A DNA stretch of 64,000 nucleotides, taken from assembly GCA_963082875.1 (NCBI GenBank), contig OY720098.1, positions 19,034,001 through 19,098,000 of the forward strand. The letters are read 5' to 3'. Positions 1-14,400 of this stretch are shown one piece after another. Origin of the DNA: Corella eumyota (lineage: Eukaryota > Chordata > Ascidiacea > Phlebobranchia > Corellidae). The position numbers were made by a program, and so were the translations under genes. The first letter of the stretch is position 1; each line of letters starts with the position of its first letter. The notes beneath the pieces were generated by a model that worked only from the letters and a program-made list of their open reading frames with translations, was not told where the DNA came from and did no database searches.

Positions 1-1256
1 TTGAACCTGTGCGGTTCTAACACAACAATTATTTTTCGATTTAAAATTTTTTATTTATTTTTTTTAAATTTGTATGCAATATCATTGGCCAAAAATATCA
101 CGTGACCTAATGAAAACCAAAATAAAAAATACCTCAAACTTTTGTTTTACTGAAAATTTTCGCGAAATGTTTTATCTTGAATGTTAGTTAGGCCAATGCG
201 CGACTAATAAAATACAAGATTTTGGGTTTTGAGATTTCATAAATTTTTAATAAAAGTTTCATAACTTTTATGAATATTAATATTTTCAAAAAATATTTTG
301 TAAACACGGTAATTGAACCTGTGCGGTTCTAACACAACAATTATTTTTCGATTTAAAATTTTTTATTTTTTTTCAAAAAATTTTTATGCAATCAATCTCA
401 TTGGCCAAAAATATCACGTGACCTAATGAAAACCAAAATAAAAATTACCTCAAACTTTTGTTCTACTCAAAATTTTTGCAAAATGTTTTATCTTGAATGT
501 TAGTTAGGCCAATGCGCGCCTAATTAAATATAAAATTTCAGATTTTGAGATTTCATAAATTTTTAATAAAAGTTTCATAACTTTTATGAATATTAATATT
601 TTCGAAAAATATTTTGTAAACACGGAAATTGGACCTGTGCGGTTCTAACACAACAATTATTTTTCGATTTAAAATTTTTTCTTTTTTTTTAAAATTTATA
701 TGCAATATCATTGGCCAAAAATATCACGTGACCTAATTAAACCCAAAATAAAAATTACCTCAAACTTTTGTTTTACTGAAAATTTTTGCGAAATGTTTTA
801 TCTTGAATGTTAGTTAGGCCAATGCGCGTTTAATAAAATACAAAATTTTAGGTTTCGAGATTTCATAAATTTTTAATAAAAGTTTCATAACTTTTATAAA
901 TATTAATATTTTCGAAAAATATTTTGTAAACACGGTAATTGGACCTGTGCGGTTCTAACACAACAATTATTTTTCGATTTAAAATTTTTTATTTTTTTTT
1001 TAAAAATTTGTATGCAATATCATTGGCCAAAAATATCACGTGACCTAATTAAAACCAAAATAAAAATTACCTCAAACTTTTGTTTTACTGAAAATTTTCG
1101 CGAAATGTTTTATCTTGAATGTTAGTTAGGCCAATGCGCGTCTAATAAAATACAAAATTTTAGGTTTTGAGATTTCATAAATTTTTAATAAAAGTTTCAT
1201 AACTTTTATGAATATTAATATTTTCGAAAAATATTTTGTAAACACGGTAATTGGAC

Positions 1257-3740
1257 CTGTGCGGTTCTAACACAACAATTATTTTTCGATTTAAAATATT
1301 TTATTTTTTTTTTTAAATTTGTATGCAATATCATTGGCCAACAATATCACGTGACCTAATTAAACCCAAAATAAAAATTACCTCAAACTTTTGTTTTACT
1401 GAAAATTTTCGCAAAATGTTTTATCTTGAATGTTAGTTAGGCCAATGCGCGTCTAATAAAATACAAAATTTTAAGTTATGAGATTTCATAAATTTTTAAT
1501 AAAAGTTTCATAACTTTTATGAATATTAATATTTTCGAAAAATATTTTGTAAACACGGTAATTGAACCTGTGCGGTTCTAACACAACAATTATTTTTCGA
1601 TTTAAAATTTTTTATTTTTTTTTTAAATTTGTATGCAATATCATTGGCCAAAAATATCACGTGACCTAATAAAAACCAAAATAAAAAATACCTCAAACTT
1701 TTGTTTTACTGAAAATTTTCGCGAAATGTTTTATCTTGAATGTTAGTTATGTCAATGCGCGTCTAATAAAATACAAAATTTTGGGTTTTGAGATTTCATA
1801 AATTTTTAATAAAAGTTTCATAACTTTTATGAATATTAATATTTTCGAAAAATATTTTGTAAACACGGTAATTGGAGCTGTGCGGTTCTAACACAACAAT
1901 TATTTTTCGATTTAAAATTTTTTATTTTTTTTTTAAATTTGTATGCAATATCATTGGCCAAAAATATCACGTGACCTAATGAAAACCAAAATAAAAATTA
2001 TCTCAAACTTTTGTTCTACTCAAAATTTTTGCAAAATGTTTTATCTTGAATGTTAGTTAGGCCAATGCGCGCCAAATTAAATATAAAATTTCAGATTTTG
2101 AGATTTCATAAATTTTTAATAAAAGTTTCATAACTTTTATGAATATTAATATTTTCGAAAAATATTTTGTAAACACGGTAATTGGACCTGTGCGGTTCTA
2201 ACACAACAATTATTTTTCGATTTAAAATTTTTTCTTTTTTTTTAAAATTTATATGCAATATCATTGGCCAAAAATATCACGTGACCTAATTAAACCCAAA
2301 ATAAAAATTACCTCAAACTTTTGTTTTACTGAAAATTTTCGCGAAATGTTTTATCTTGAATGTTAGTTAGGCCAATGCGCGTCTAATAAAATACAAAATT
2401 TTAGGTTTCGAGATTTCATAAATTTTTAATAAAAGTTTCATAACTTTTATAAATATTAATATTTTCGAAAAATATTTTGTAAACACGGTAATTGGACCTG
2501 TGCGGTTCTAACACAACAATTATTTTTCGATTTAAAATTTTTTATTTATTTTTTTTTAAATTTGTATGCAATATCATTGGCCAACAATATCACGTGACCT
2601 AATTAAACCCAAAATAAAAATTACCTCAAACTTTTGTTTTACTGAAAATTTTCGCAAAATGTTTTATCTTGAATGTTAGTTAGGCCAATGCGCGTCTAAT
2701 AAAATACAAAATTTTAAGTTATGAGATTTCATAAATTTTTAATAAAAGTTTCATAACTTTTATGAATATTAATATTTTCGAAAAATATTTTGTAAACACG
2801 GTAATTGAACCTGTGCGGTTCTAACACAACAATTATTTTTCGATTTAAAATTTTTTATTTTTTTTTTAAATTTGTATGCAATATCATTGGCCAAAAATAT
2901 CACGTGACCTAATAAAAACCAAAATAAAAAATACCTCAAACTTTTGTTTTACTGAAAATTTTCGCGAAATGTTTTATCTTGAATGTTAGTTATGTCAATG
3001 CGCGTCTAATAAAATACAAAATTTTGGGTTTTGAGATTTCATAAATTTTTAATAAAAGTTTCATAACTTTTATGAATATTAATATTTTCGAAAAATATTT
3101 TGTAAACACGGTAATTGGAGCTGTGCGGTTCTAACACAACAATTATTTTTCGATTTAAAATTTTTTATTTTTTTTTTAAATTTGTATGCAATATCATTGG
3201 CCAAAAATATCACGTGACCTAATGAAAACCAAAATAAAAATTATCTCAAACTTTTGTTCTACTCAAAATTTTTGCAAAATGTTTTATCTTGAATGTTAGT
3301 TAGGCCAATGCGCGCCAAATTAAATATAAAATTTCAGATTTTGAGATTTCATAAATTTTTAATAAAAGTTTCATAACTTTTATGAATATTAATATTTTCG
3401 AAAAATATTTTGTAAACACGGTAATTGGACCTGTGCGGTTCTAACACAACAATTATTTTTCGATTTAAAATTTTTTCTTTTTTTTTAAAATTTATATGCA
3501 ATATCATTGGCCAAAAATATCACGTGACCTAATTAAACCCAAAATAAAAATTACCTCAAACTTTTGTTTTACTGAAAATTTTCGCGAAATGTTTTATCTT
3601 GAATGTTAGTTAGGCCAATGCGCGTCTAATAAAATACAAAATTTTAGGTTTCGAGATTTCATAAATTTTTAATAAAAGTTTCATAACTTTTATAAATATT
3701 AATATTTTCGAAAAATATTTTGTAAACACGGTAATTGGAC
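1257..3740. repeat. Local 4-monomer duplication (1,243 bp offset)
   Basis: Monomers at 1568, 1878 and 2188 match those at 2811, 3121 and 3431 at a 1,243 bp offset. The 1257 and 2498 monomers share the variant GGCCAACAATATC. Shared private changes include GTTATGTCAATGCGCG (1746/2989) and GCGCGCCAAATTAAATA. The same pattern is present in the second 8.4 kb copy (9663-12146). The same block also shows a 3-monomer relation, 7-900 to 3741-4640. Confidence 0.9.
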
Positions 3741-6241
3741 CTGTGCGGTTCTAACACAACAATTATTTTTCGATTTAAAATTTTTTATTTATTTTTTTTA
3801 AATTTGTATGCAATATCATTGGCCAAAAATATTACGTGACCTAATGAAAACCAAAATAAAAAATACCTCAAACTTTTGTTTTACTGAAAATTTTCGCGAA
3901 ATGTTTTATCTTGAATGTTAGTTAGGCCAATGCGCGACTAATAAAATACAAGATTTTGGGTTTTGAGATTTCATAAATTTTTAATAAAAGTTTCATAACT
4001 TTTATGACTATTAATATTTTCAAAAAATATTTTGTAAACACGGTAATTGAACCTGTGCGGTTCTAACACAACAATTATTTTTCGATTTAAAATTTTTTAT
4101 TTTTTTTCAAAAAATTTTTATGCAATCAATCTCATTGGCCAAAAATATCACGTGACCTAATGAAAACCAAAATAAAAATTACCTCAAACTTTTGTTCTAC
4201 TCAAAATTTTTGCAAAATGTTTTATCTTGAATGTTAGTTAGGCCAATGCGCGCCTAATTAAATATAAAATTTCAGATTTTGAGATTTCATAAATTTTTAA
4301 TAAAAGTTTCATAACTTTTATGAATATTAATATTTTCGAAAAATATTTTGTAAACACGGAAATTGGACCTGTGCGGTTCTAACACAACAATTATTTTTGA
4401 TTTAAAATTTTTTCTTTTTTTTTAAAATTTATATGCAATATCATTGGCCAAAAATATCACGTGACCTAATTAAACCCAAAATAAAAATTACCTCAAACTT
4501 TTGTTTTACTGAAAATTTTCGCGAAATGTTTTATCTTGAATGTTAGTTAGGCCAATGCGCGTCTAATAAAATACAAAATTTTAGGTTTCGAGATTTCATA
4601 AATTTTTAATAAAAGTTTCATAACTTTTATAAATATTAATATTTTCGAAAAATATTTTGTAAACACGGTAATTGGACCTGTGCGGTTCTAACACAACAAT
4701 TATTTTTCGATTTAAAATTTTTTATTTTTTTTTTTAAAATTTGTATGCAATATCATTGGCCAAAAATATCACGTGACCTAATTAAAACCAAAATAAAAAT
4801 TACCTCAAACTTTTGTTTTACTGAAAATTTTCGCGAAATGTTTTATCTTGAATGTTAGTTAGGCCAATGCGCGTCTAATAAAATACAAAATTTTAGGTTT
4901 CGAGATTTCATAAATTTTTAATAAAAGTTTCATAACTTTTATAAATATTAATATTTTCGAAAAATATTTTGTAAACACGGTAATTGGACCTGTGCGGTTC
5001 TAACACAACAATTATTTTTCGATTTAAAATTTTTTATTTTTTTTTTAAAAATTTGTATGCAATATCATTGGCCAAAAATATCACGTGACCTAATGAAAAC
5101 CAAAATAAAAATTACCTCAAACTTTTGTTTTACTGAAAATTTTCGCGAAATGTTTTATCTTGAATGTTAGTTAGGCCAATGCGCGTCTAATAAAATACAA
5201 AATTTTAGGTTTTGAGATTTCATAAATTTTTAATAAAAGTTTCATAACTTTTATGAATATTAATATTTTCAAAAAATATTTTGTAAACACGGTAATTGGA
5301 GCTGTGCGGTTCTAACACAACAATTATTGTTTGATTTAAAATTTTTTATTTTTTTTCAAAAAATTTGTATGCAATATCATTGGCCAAAAATATCACGTGA
5401 CCTAGTTAAACCCAAAATAAAAATTATCTCAATCTTTTGTTTTACTAAAAATTTTCGCGAAATGTTTTATCTTGAATGTTAGTTTGGCCAATGCGCGTTT
5501 AATAAAATGCAAAATTTTAGGTTTTGAGATTTCATAAATTTTTAATAAAAGTTTCATAACTTTTATGAATATTAATATTTTCGAAAAATATTTTGTAAAC
5601 ACGGTAATTGAACCTGTGCGGTTCTAACACAACAATTATTTTTCGATTTAAAATTTTTTATTTTTTTTCAAAAAATTTTTATGCAATCAATCTCATTGGC
5701 CAAAAATATCACGTGACCTAATGAAAACCAAAATAAAAATTACCTCAAACTTTTGTTCTACTCAAAATTTTTGCAAAATGTTTTATCTTGAATGTTAGTT
5801 AGGCCAATGCGCGCCTAATTAAATATAAAATTTCAGATTTTGAGATTTCATAAATTTTTAATAAAAGTTTCATAACTTTTATGAATATTAATATTTTCGA
5901 AAAATATTTTGTAAACACGGTAATTGGACCTGTGCGGTTCTAACACAACAATTATTTTTCGATTTAAAATTTTTTATTTTTTTTTTTAAAATTTGTATGC
6001 AATATCATTGGCCAAAAATATCACGTGACCTAATTAAACCCAAAATAAAAAATACCTCAAACTTTTGTTTTACTGAAAATTTTCGCGAAATGTTTTATCT
6101 TGAATGTTAGTTATGTCAATGCGCGTCTAATAAAATACAAAATTTTGGGTTTTGAGATTTCATAAATTTTTAATAAAAGTTTCATAACTTTTATGAATAT
6201 TAATATTTTCGAAAAATATTTTGTAAACACGGTAATTGGAC

Positions 6242-8412
6242 CTGTGCGGTTCTAACACAACAATTATTTTTCGATTTAAAGTATTTTAATTTTTTTTAAA
6301 TTTGTATGCAATATCATTGGCCAAAAATATCACGTGACCTAATTAAACCCCAAATAAAAATTACCTCAAACTTTTGTTTTACTGAAAATTTTCGCGAAAT
6401 GTTTTATCTTGAATGTTAGTTAGGCCAATGCGCGTCTAATAAAATACAAAATTTTAGGTTTTGAGATTTCATAAATTTTTAATAAAAGTTTCATAAATTT
6501 TATGAATATTAATATTTTTAAAAATTTTTTTGTAAACACGGTAATTGGACCTGTGCGGTTCTAACACAACAATTATTTTTCGATTTAAAATTTTTAATTT
6601 TTTTTCAAAAAATTTGTATGCAATCTCATTGGCCAAAAATATCACGTGACCTAATTAAACCCAAAATAAAAATTATCTCAAACTTTTGTTCTACTCAAAA
6701 TTTTTGCAAAATATTTTATCTTGAATGTTAGTTAGGCCAATGCGCGCCTAATTAAATATAAAATTTCAGATTTTGAGATTTCATAAATTTTTAATAAAAG
6801 TTTCATAACTTTTATGAATAATAATATTTTCGAAAAATATTTTGTAAACACGGTAATTGGACCTGTGCGGTTCTAACACAACAATTATTTTTCGATTTAA
6901 AATTTTTTATTTTTTTTTTAAATTTATATGCAATATCATTGGCCAAATATATCACGTGACCTAATTAAACCCAAAATAAAAATTACCTCAAACTTTTGTT
7001 TTACTGAAAATTTTCGCGAAATGTTTTATCTTGAATGTTAGTTAGGCCAATGCGCGTCTAATAAAATACAAAATTTTAAGTTATGAGATTTCATAAATTT
7101 TTAATAAAAGTTTCATAACTTTTATGAATATTAATATTTTCGAAAAATATTTTGTAAACACGGTAATTGGAGCTGTGCGGTTCTAACACAACAATTATTT
7201 TTCGATTTAAAATTTTTTATTTTTTTTTAAATTTGTATGCAATATCATTGGCCAAAAATATCACGTGACCTAATGAAAACCAAAATAAAAAATACCTCAA
7301 ACTTTTGTTTTACTGAAAATTTTCGCGAAATGTTTTATCTTGAATGTTAGTTAGGCCAATGCGCGTCTAATAAAATACAAAATTTTAGGTTTTGAGATTT
7401 CATAAATTTTTAATAAAAGTTTCATAACTTTTATGAATATTAATATTTTCGAAAAATATTTTGTAAACACGGTAATTGGATCTGTGCGGTTCTAACACAA
7501 CAATTATTTTTCGATTTAAAGTATTTTAATTTTTTTTAAATTTGTATGCAATATCATTGGCCAAAAATATCACGTGACCTAATTAAACCCCAAATAAAAA
7601 TTACCTCAAACTTTTGTTTTACTGAAAATTTTCGCGAAATGTTTTATCTTGAATGTTAGTTAGGCCAATGCGCGTCTAATAAAATACAAAATTTTAGGTT
7701 TTGAGATTTCATAAATTTTTAATAAAAGTTTCATAAATTTTATGAATATTAATATTTTTAAAAATTTTTTTGTAAACACGGTAATTGGACCTGTGCGGTT
7801 CTAACACAACAATTATTTTTCGATTTAAAATTTTTAATTTTTTTTCAAAAAATTTGTATGCAATCTCATTGGCCAAAAATATCACGTGACCTAATTAAAC
7901 CCAAAATAAAAATTATCTCAAACTTTTGTTCTACTCAAAATTTTTGCAAAATATTTTATCTTGAATGTTAGTTAGGCCAATGCGCGCCTAATTAAATATA
8001 AAATTTCAGATTTTGAGATTTCATAAATTTTTAATAAAAGTTTCATAACTTTTATGAATAATAATATTTTCGAAAAATATTTTGTAAACACGGTAATTGG
8101 ACCTGTGCGGTTCTAACACAACAATTATTTTTCGATTTAAAATTTTTTATTTTTTTTTTAAATTTATATGCAATATCATTGGCCAAATATATCACGTGAC
8201 CTAATTAAACCCAAAATAAAAATTACCTCAAACTTTTGTTTTAATAAAAATTTTCGCGAAATGTTTTATCTTGAATGTTAGTTAGGTCAATGCGCGTCTA
8301 ATAAAATATAAAATTTTAGGTTTTGAGATTTCATAAATTTTTAATAAAAGTTTCATAACTTTTATAAATATTAATATTTCCGAAAAATATTTTGTAAACA
8401 CGGCAATTGAAC
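6242..8412. repeat. Second local monomer duplication (1,240 bp offset)
   Basis: Monomers at 6242, 6551 and 6863 match 7482, 7791 and 8103 at a 1,240 bp offset. They share the unusual spacer AAAGTATTTTAATTTT, the run AATATTTTTAAAAATTTTTTTG and the change GAATAATAATATTTTCG. This part has no counterpart after 14456, so it is either the part of the 8.4 kb unit missing from the second copy or was formed after the larger duplication. Confidence 0.88.
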
Positions 8413-11400
8413 CTGTGCGGTTCTAACACAACAATTATTTTTCGATTTAAAATTTTTTATTTATTTTTTTTAAATTTGTATGCAATATCATTGGCCAAAA
8501 ATATCACGTGACCTAATGAAAACCAAAATAAAAAATACCTCAAACTTTTGTTTTACTGAAAATTTTCGCGAAATGTTTTATCTTGAATGTTAGTTAGGCC
8601 AATGCGCGACTAATAAAATACAAGATTTTGGGTTTTGAGATTTCATAAATTTTTAATAAAAGTTTCATAACTTTTATGAATATTAATATTTTCAAAAAAT
8701 ATTTTGTAAACACGGTAATTGAACCTGTGCGGTTCTAACACAACAATTATTTTTCGATTTAAAATTTTTTATTTTTTTTCAAAAAATTTTTATGCAATCA
8801 ATCTCATTGGCCAAAAATATCACGTGACCTAATGAAAACCAAAATAAAAATTACCTCAAACTTTTGTTCTACTCAAAATTTTTGCAAAATGTTTTATCTT
8901 GAATGTTAGTTAGGCCAATGCGCGCCTAATTAAATATAAAATTTCAGATTTTGAGATTTCATAAATTTTTAATAAAAGTTTCATAACTTTTATGAATATT
9001 AATATTTTCGAAAAATATTTTGTAAACACGGAAATTGGACCTGTGCGGTTCTAACACAACAATTATTTTTCGATTTAAAATTTTTTCTTTTTTTTTAAAA
9101 TTTATATGCAATATCATTGGCCAAAAATATCACGTGACCTAATTAAACCCAAAATAAAAATTACCTCAAACTTTTGTTTTACTGAAAATTTTCGCGAAAT
9201 GTTTTATCTTGAATGTTAGTTAGGCCAATGCGCGTTTAATAAAATACAAAATTTTAGGTTTCGAGATTTCATAAATTTTTAATAAAAGTTTCATAACTTT
9301 TATAAATATTAATATTTTCGAAAAATATTTTGTAAACACGGTAATTGGACCTGTGCGGTTCTAACACAACAATTATTTTTCGATTTAAAATTTTTTATTT
9401 TTTTTTTAAAAATTTGTATGCAATATCATTGGCCAAAAATATCACGTGACCTAATTAAAACCAAAATAAAAATTACCTCAAACTTTTGTTTTACTGAAAA
9501 TTTTCGCGAAATGTTTTATCTTGAATGTTAGTTAGGCCAATGCGCGTCTAATAAAATACAAAATTTTAGGTTTTGAGATTTCATAAATTTTTAATAAAAG
9601 TTTCATAACTTTTATGAATATTAATATTTTCGAAAAATATTTTGTAAACACGGTAATTGGACCTGTGCGGTTCTAACACAACAATTATTTTTCGATTTAA
9701 AATATTTTATTTTTTTTTTTAAATTTGTATGCAATATCATTGGCCAACAATATCACGTGACCTAATTAAACCCAAAATAAAAATTACCTCAAACTTTTGT
9801 TTTACTGAAAATTTTCGCAAAATGTTTTATCTTGAATGTTAGTTAGGCCAATGCGCGTCTAATAAAATACAAAATTTTAAGTTATGAGATTTCATAAATT
9901 TTTAATAAAAGTTTCATAACTTTTATGAATATTAATATTTTCGAAAAATATTTTGTAAACACGGTAATTGAACCTGTGCGGTTCTAACACAACAATTATT
10001 TTTCGATTTAAAATTTTTTATTTTTTTTTTAAATTTGTATGCAATATCATTGGCCAAAAATATCACGTGACCTAATAAAAACCAAAATAAAAAATACCTC
10101 AAACTTTTGTTTTACTGAAAATTTTCGCGAAATGTTTTATCTTGAATGTTAGTTATGTCAATGCGCGTCTAATAAAATACAAAATTTTGGGTTTTGAGAT
10201 TTCATAAATTTTTAATAAAAGTTTCATAACTTTTATGAATATTAATATTTTCGAAAAATATTTTGTAAACACGGTAATTGGAGCTGTGCGGTTCTAACAC
10301 AACAATTATTTTTCGATTTAAAATTTTTTATTTTTTTTTTAAATTTGTATGCAATATCATTGGCCAAAAATATCACGTGACCTAATGAAAACCAAAATAA
10401 AAATTATCTCAAACTTTTGTTCTACTCAAAATTTTTGCAAAATGTTTTATCTTGAATGTTAGTTAGGCCAATGCGCGCCAAATTAAATATAAAATTTCAG
10501 ATTTTGAGATTTCATAAATTTTTAATAAAAGTTTCATAACTTTTATGAATATTAATATTTTCGAAAAATATTTTGTAAACACGGTAATTGGACCTGTGCG
10601 GTTCTAACACAACAATTATTTTTCGATTTAAAATTTTTTCTTTTTTTTTAAAATTTATATGCAATATCATTGGCCAAAAATATCACGTGACCTAATTAAA
10701 CCCAAAATAAAAATTACCTCAAACTTTTGTTTTACTGAAAATTTTCGCGAAATGTTTTATCTTGAATGTTAGTTAGGCCAATGCGCGTCTAATAAAATAC
10801 AAAATTTTAGGTTTCGAGATTTCATAAATTTTTAATAAAAGTTTCATAACTTTTATAAATATTAATATTTTCGAAAAATATTTTGTAAACACGGTAATTG
10901 GACCTGTGCGGTTCTAACACAACAATTATTTTTCGATTTAAAATTTTTTATTTATTTTTTTTTAAATTTGTATGCAATATCATTGGCCAACAATATCACG
11001 TGACCTAATTAAACCCAAAATAAAAATTACCTCAAACTTTTGTTTTACTGAAAATTTTCGCAAAATGTTTTATCTTGAATGTTAGTTAGGCCAATGCGCG
11101 TCTAATAAAATACAAAATTTTAAGTTATGAGATTTCATAAATTTTTAATAAAAGTTTCATAACTTTTATGAATATTAATATTTTCGAAAAATATTTTGTA
11201 AACACGGTAATTGAACCTGTGCGGTTCTAACACAACAATTATTTTTCGATTTAAAATTTTTTATTTTTTTTTTAAATTTGTATGCAATATCATTGGCCAA
11301 AAATATCACGTGACCTAATAAAAACCAAAATAAAAAATACCTCAAACTTTTGTTTTACTGAAAATTTTCGCGAAATGTTTTATCTTGAATGTTAGTTATG

Positions 11401-14400
11401 TCAATGCGCGTCTAATAAAATACAAAATTTTGGGTTTTGAGATTTCATAAATTTTTAATAAAAGTTTCATAACTTTTATGAATATTAATATTTTCGAAAA
11501 ATATTTTGTAAACACGGTAATTGGAGCTGTGCGGTTCTAACACAACAATTATTTTTCGATTTAAAATTTTTTATTTTTTTTTTAAATTTGTATGCAATAT
11601 CATTGGCCAAAAATATCACGTGACCTAATGAAAACCAAAATAAAAATTATCTCAAACTTTTGTTCTACTCAAAATTTTTGCAAAATGTTTTATCTTGAAT
11701 GTTAGTTAGGCCAATGCGCGCCAAATTAAATATAAAATTTCAGATTTTGAGATTTCATAAATTTTTAATAAAAGTTTCATAACTTTTATGAATATTAATA
11801 TTTTCGAAAAATATTTTGTAAACACGGTAATTGGACCTGTGCGGTTCTAACACAACAATTATTTTTCGATTTAAAATTTTTTCTTTTTTTTTAAAATTTA
11901 TATGCAATATCATTGGCCAAAAATATCACGTGACCTAATTAAACCCAAAATAAAAATTACCTCAAACTTTTGTTTTACTGAAAATTTTCGCGAAATGTTT
12001 TATCTTGAATGTTAGTTAGGCCAATGCGCGTCTAATAAAATACAAAATTTTAGGTTTCGAGATTTCATAAATTTTTAATAAAAGTTTCATAACTTTTATA
12101 AATATTAATATTTTCGAAAAATATTTTGTAAACACGGTAATTGGACCTGTGCGGTTCTAACACAACAATTATTTTTCGATTTAAAATTTTTTATTTATTT
12201 TTTTTAAATTTGTATGCAATATCATTGGCCAAAAATATTACGTGACCTAATGAAAACCAAAATAAAAAATACCTCAAACTTTTGTTTTACTGAAAATTTT
12301 CGCGAAATGTTTTATCTTGAATGTTAGTTAGGCCAATGCGCGACTAATAAAATACAAGATTTTGGGTTTTGAGATTTCATAAATTTTTAATAAAAGTTTC
12401 ATAACTTTTATGACTATTAATATTTTCAAAAAATATTTTGTAAACACGGTAATTGAACCTGTGCGGTTCTAACACAACAATTATTTTTCGATTTAAAATT
12501 TTTTATTTTTTTTCAAAAAATTTTTATGCAATCAATCTCATTGGCCAAAAATATCACGTGACCTAATGAAAACCAAAATAAAAATTACCTCAAACTTTTG
12601 TTCTACTCAAAATTTTTGCAAAATGTTTTATCTTGAATGTTAGTTAGGCCAATGCGCGCCTAATTAAATATAAAATTTCAGATTTTGAGATTTCATAAAT
12701 TTTTAATAAAAGTTTCATAACTTTTATGAATATTAATATTTTCGAAAAATATTTTGTAAACACGGAAATTGGACCTGTGCGGTTCTAACACAACAATTAT
12801 TTTTGATTTAAAATTTTTTCTTTTTTTTTAAAATTTATATGCAATATCATTGGCCAAAAATATCACGTGACCTAATTAAACCCAAAATAAAAATTACCTC
12901 AAACTTTTGTTTTACTGAAAATTTTCGCGAAATGTTTTATCTTGAATGTTAGTTAGGCCAATGCGCGTCTAATAAAATACAAAATTTTAGGTTTCGAGAT
13001 TTCATAAATTTTTAATAAAAGTTTCATAACTTTTATAAATATTAATATTTTCGAAAAATATTTTGTAAACACGGTAATTGGACCTGTGCGGTTCTAACAC
13101 AACAATTATTTTTCGATTTAAAATTTTTTATTTTTTTTTTTAAAATTTGTATGCAATATCATTGGCCAAAAATATCACGTGACCTAATTAAAACCAAAAT
13201 AAAAATTACCTCAAACTTTTGTTTTACTGAAAATTTTCGCGAAATGTTTTATCTTGAATGTTAGTTAGGCCAATGCGCGTCTAATAAAATACAAAATTTT
13301 AGGTTTCGAGATTTCATAAATTTTTAATAAAAGTTTCATAACTTTTATAAATATTAATATTTTCGAAAAATATTTTGTAAACACGGTAATTGGACCTGTG
13401 CGGTTCTAACACAACAATTATTTTTCGATTTAAAATTTTTTATTTTTTTTTTAAAAATTTGTATGCAATATCATTGGCCAAAAATATCACGTGACCTAAT
13501 GAAAACCAAAATAAAAATTACCTCAAACTTTTGTTTTACTGAAAATTTTCGCGAAATGTTTTATCTTGAATGTTAGTTAGGCCAATGCGCGTCTAATAAA
13601 ATACAAAATTTTAGGTTTTGAGATTTCATAAATTTTTAATAAAAGTTTCATAACTTTTATGAATATTAATATTTTCAAAAAATATTTTGTAAACACGGTA
13701 ATTGGAGCTGTGCGGTTCTAACACAACAATTATTGTTTGATTTAAAATTTTTTATTTTTTTTCAAAAAATTTGTATGCAATATCATTGGCCAAAAATATC
13801 ACGTGACCTAGTTAAACCCAAAATAAAAATTATCTCAATCTTTTGTTTTACTAAAAATTTTCGCGAAATGTTTTATCTTGAATGTTAGTTTGGCCAATGC
13901 GCGTTTAATAAAATGCAAAATTTTAGGTTTTGAGATTTCATAAATTTTTAATAAAAGTTTCATAACTTTTATGAATATTAATATTTTCGAAAAATATTTT
14001 GTAAACACGGTAATTGAACCTGTGCGGTTCTAACACAACAATTATTTTTCGATTTAAAATTTTTTATTTTTTTTCAAAAAATTTTTATGCAATCAATCTC
14101 ATTGGCCAAAAATATCACGTGACCTAATGAAAACCAAAATAAAAATTACCTCAAACTTTTGTTCTACTCAAAATTTTTGCAAAATGTTTTATCTTGAATG
14201 TTAGTTAGGCCAATGCGCGCCTAATTAAATATAAAATTTCAGATTTTGAGATTTCATAAATTTTTAATAAAAGTTTCATAACTTTTATGAATATTAATAT
14301 TTTCGAAAAATATTTTGTAAACACGGTAATTGGACCTGTGCGGTTCTAACACAACAATTATTTTTCGATTTAAAATTTTTTATTTTTTTTTTTAAAATTT

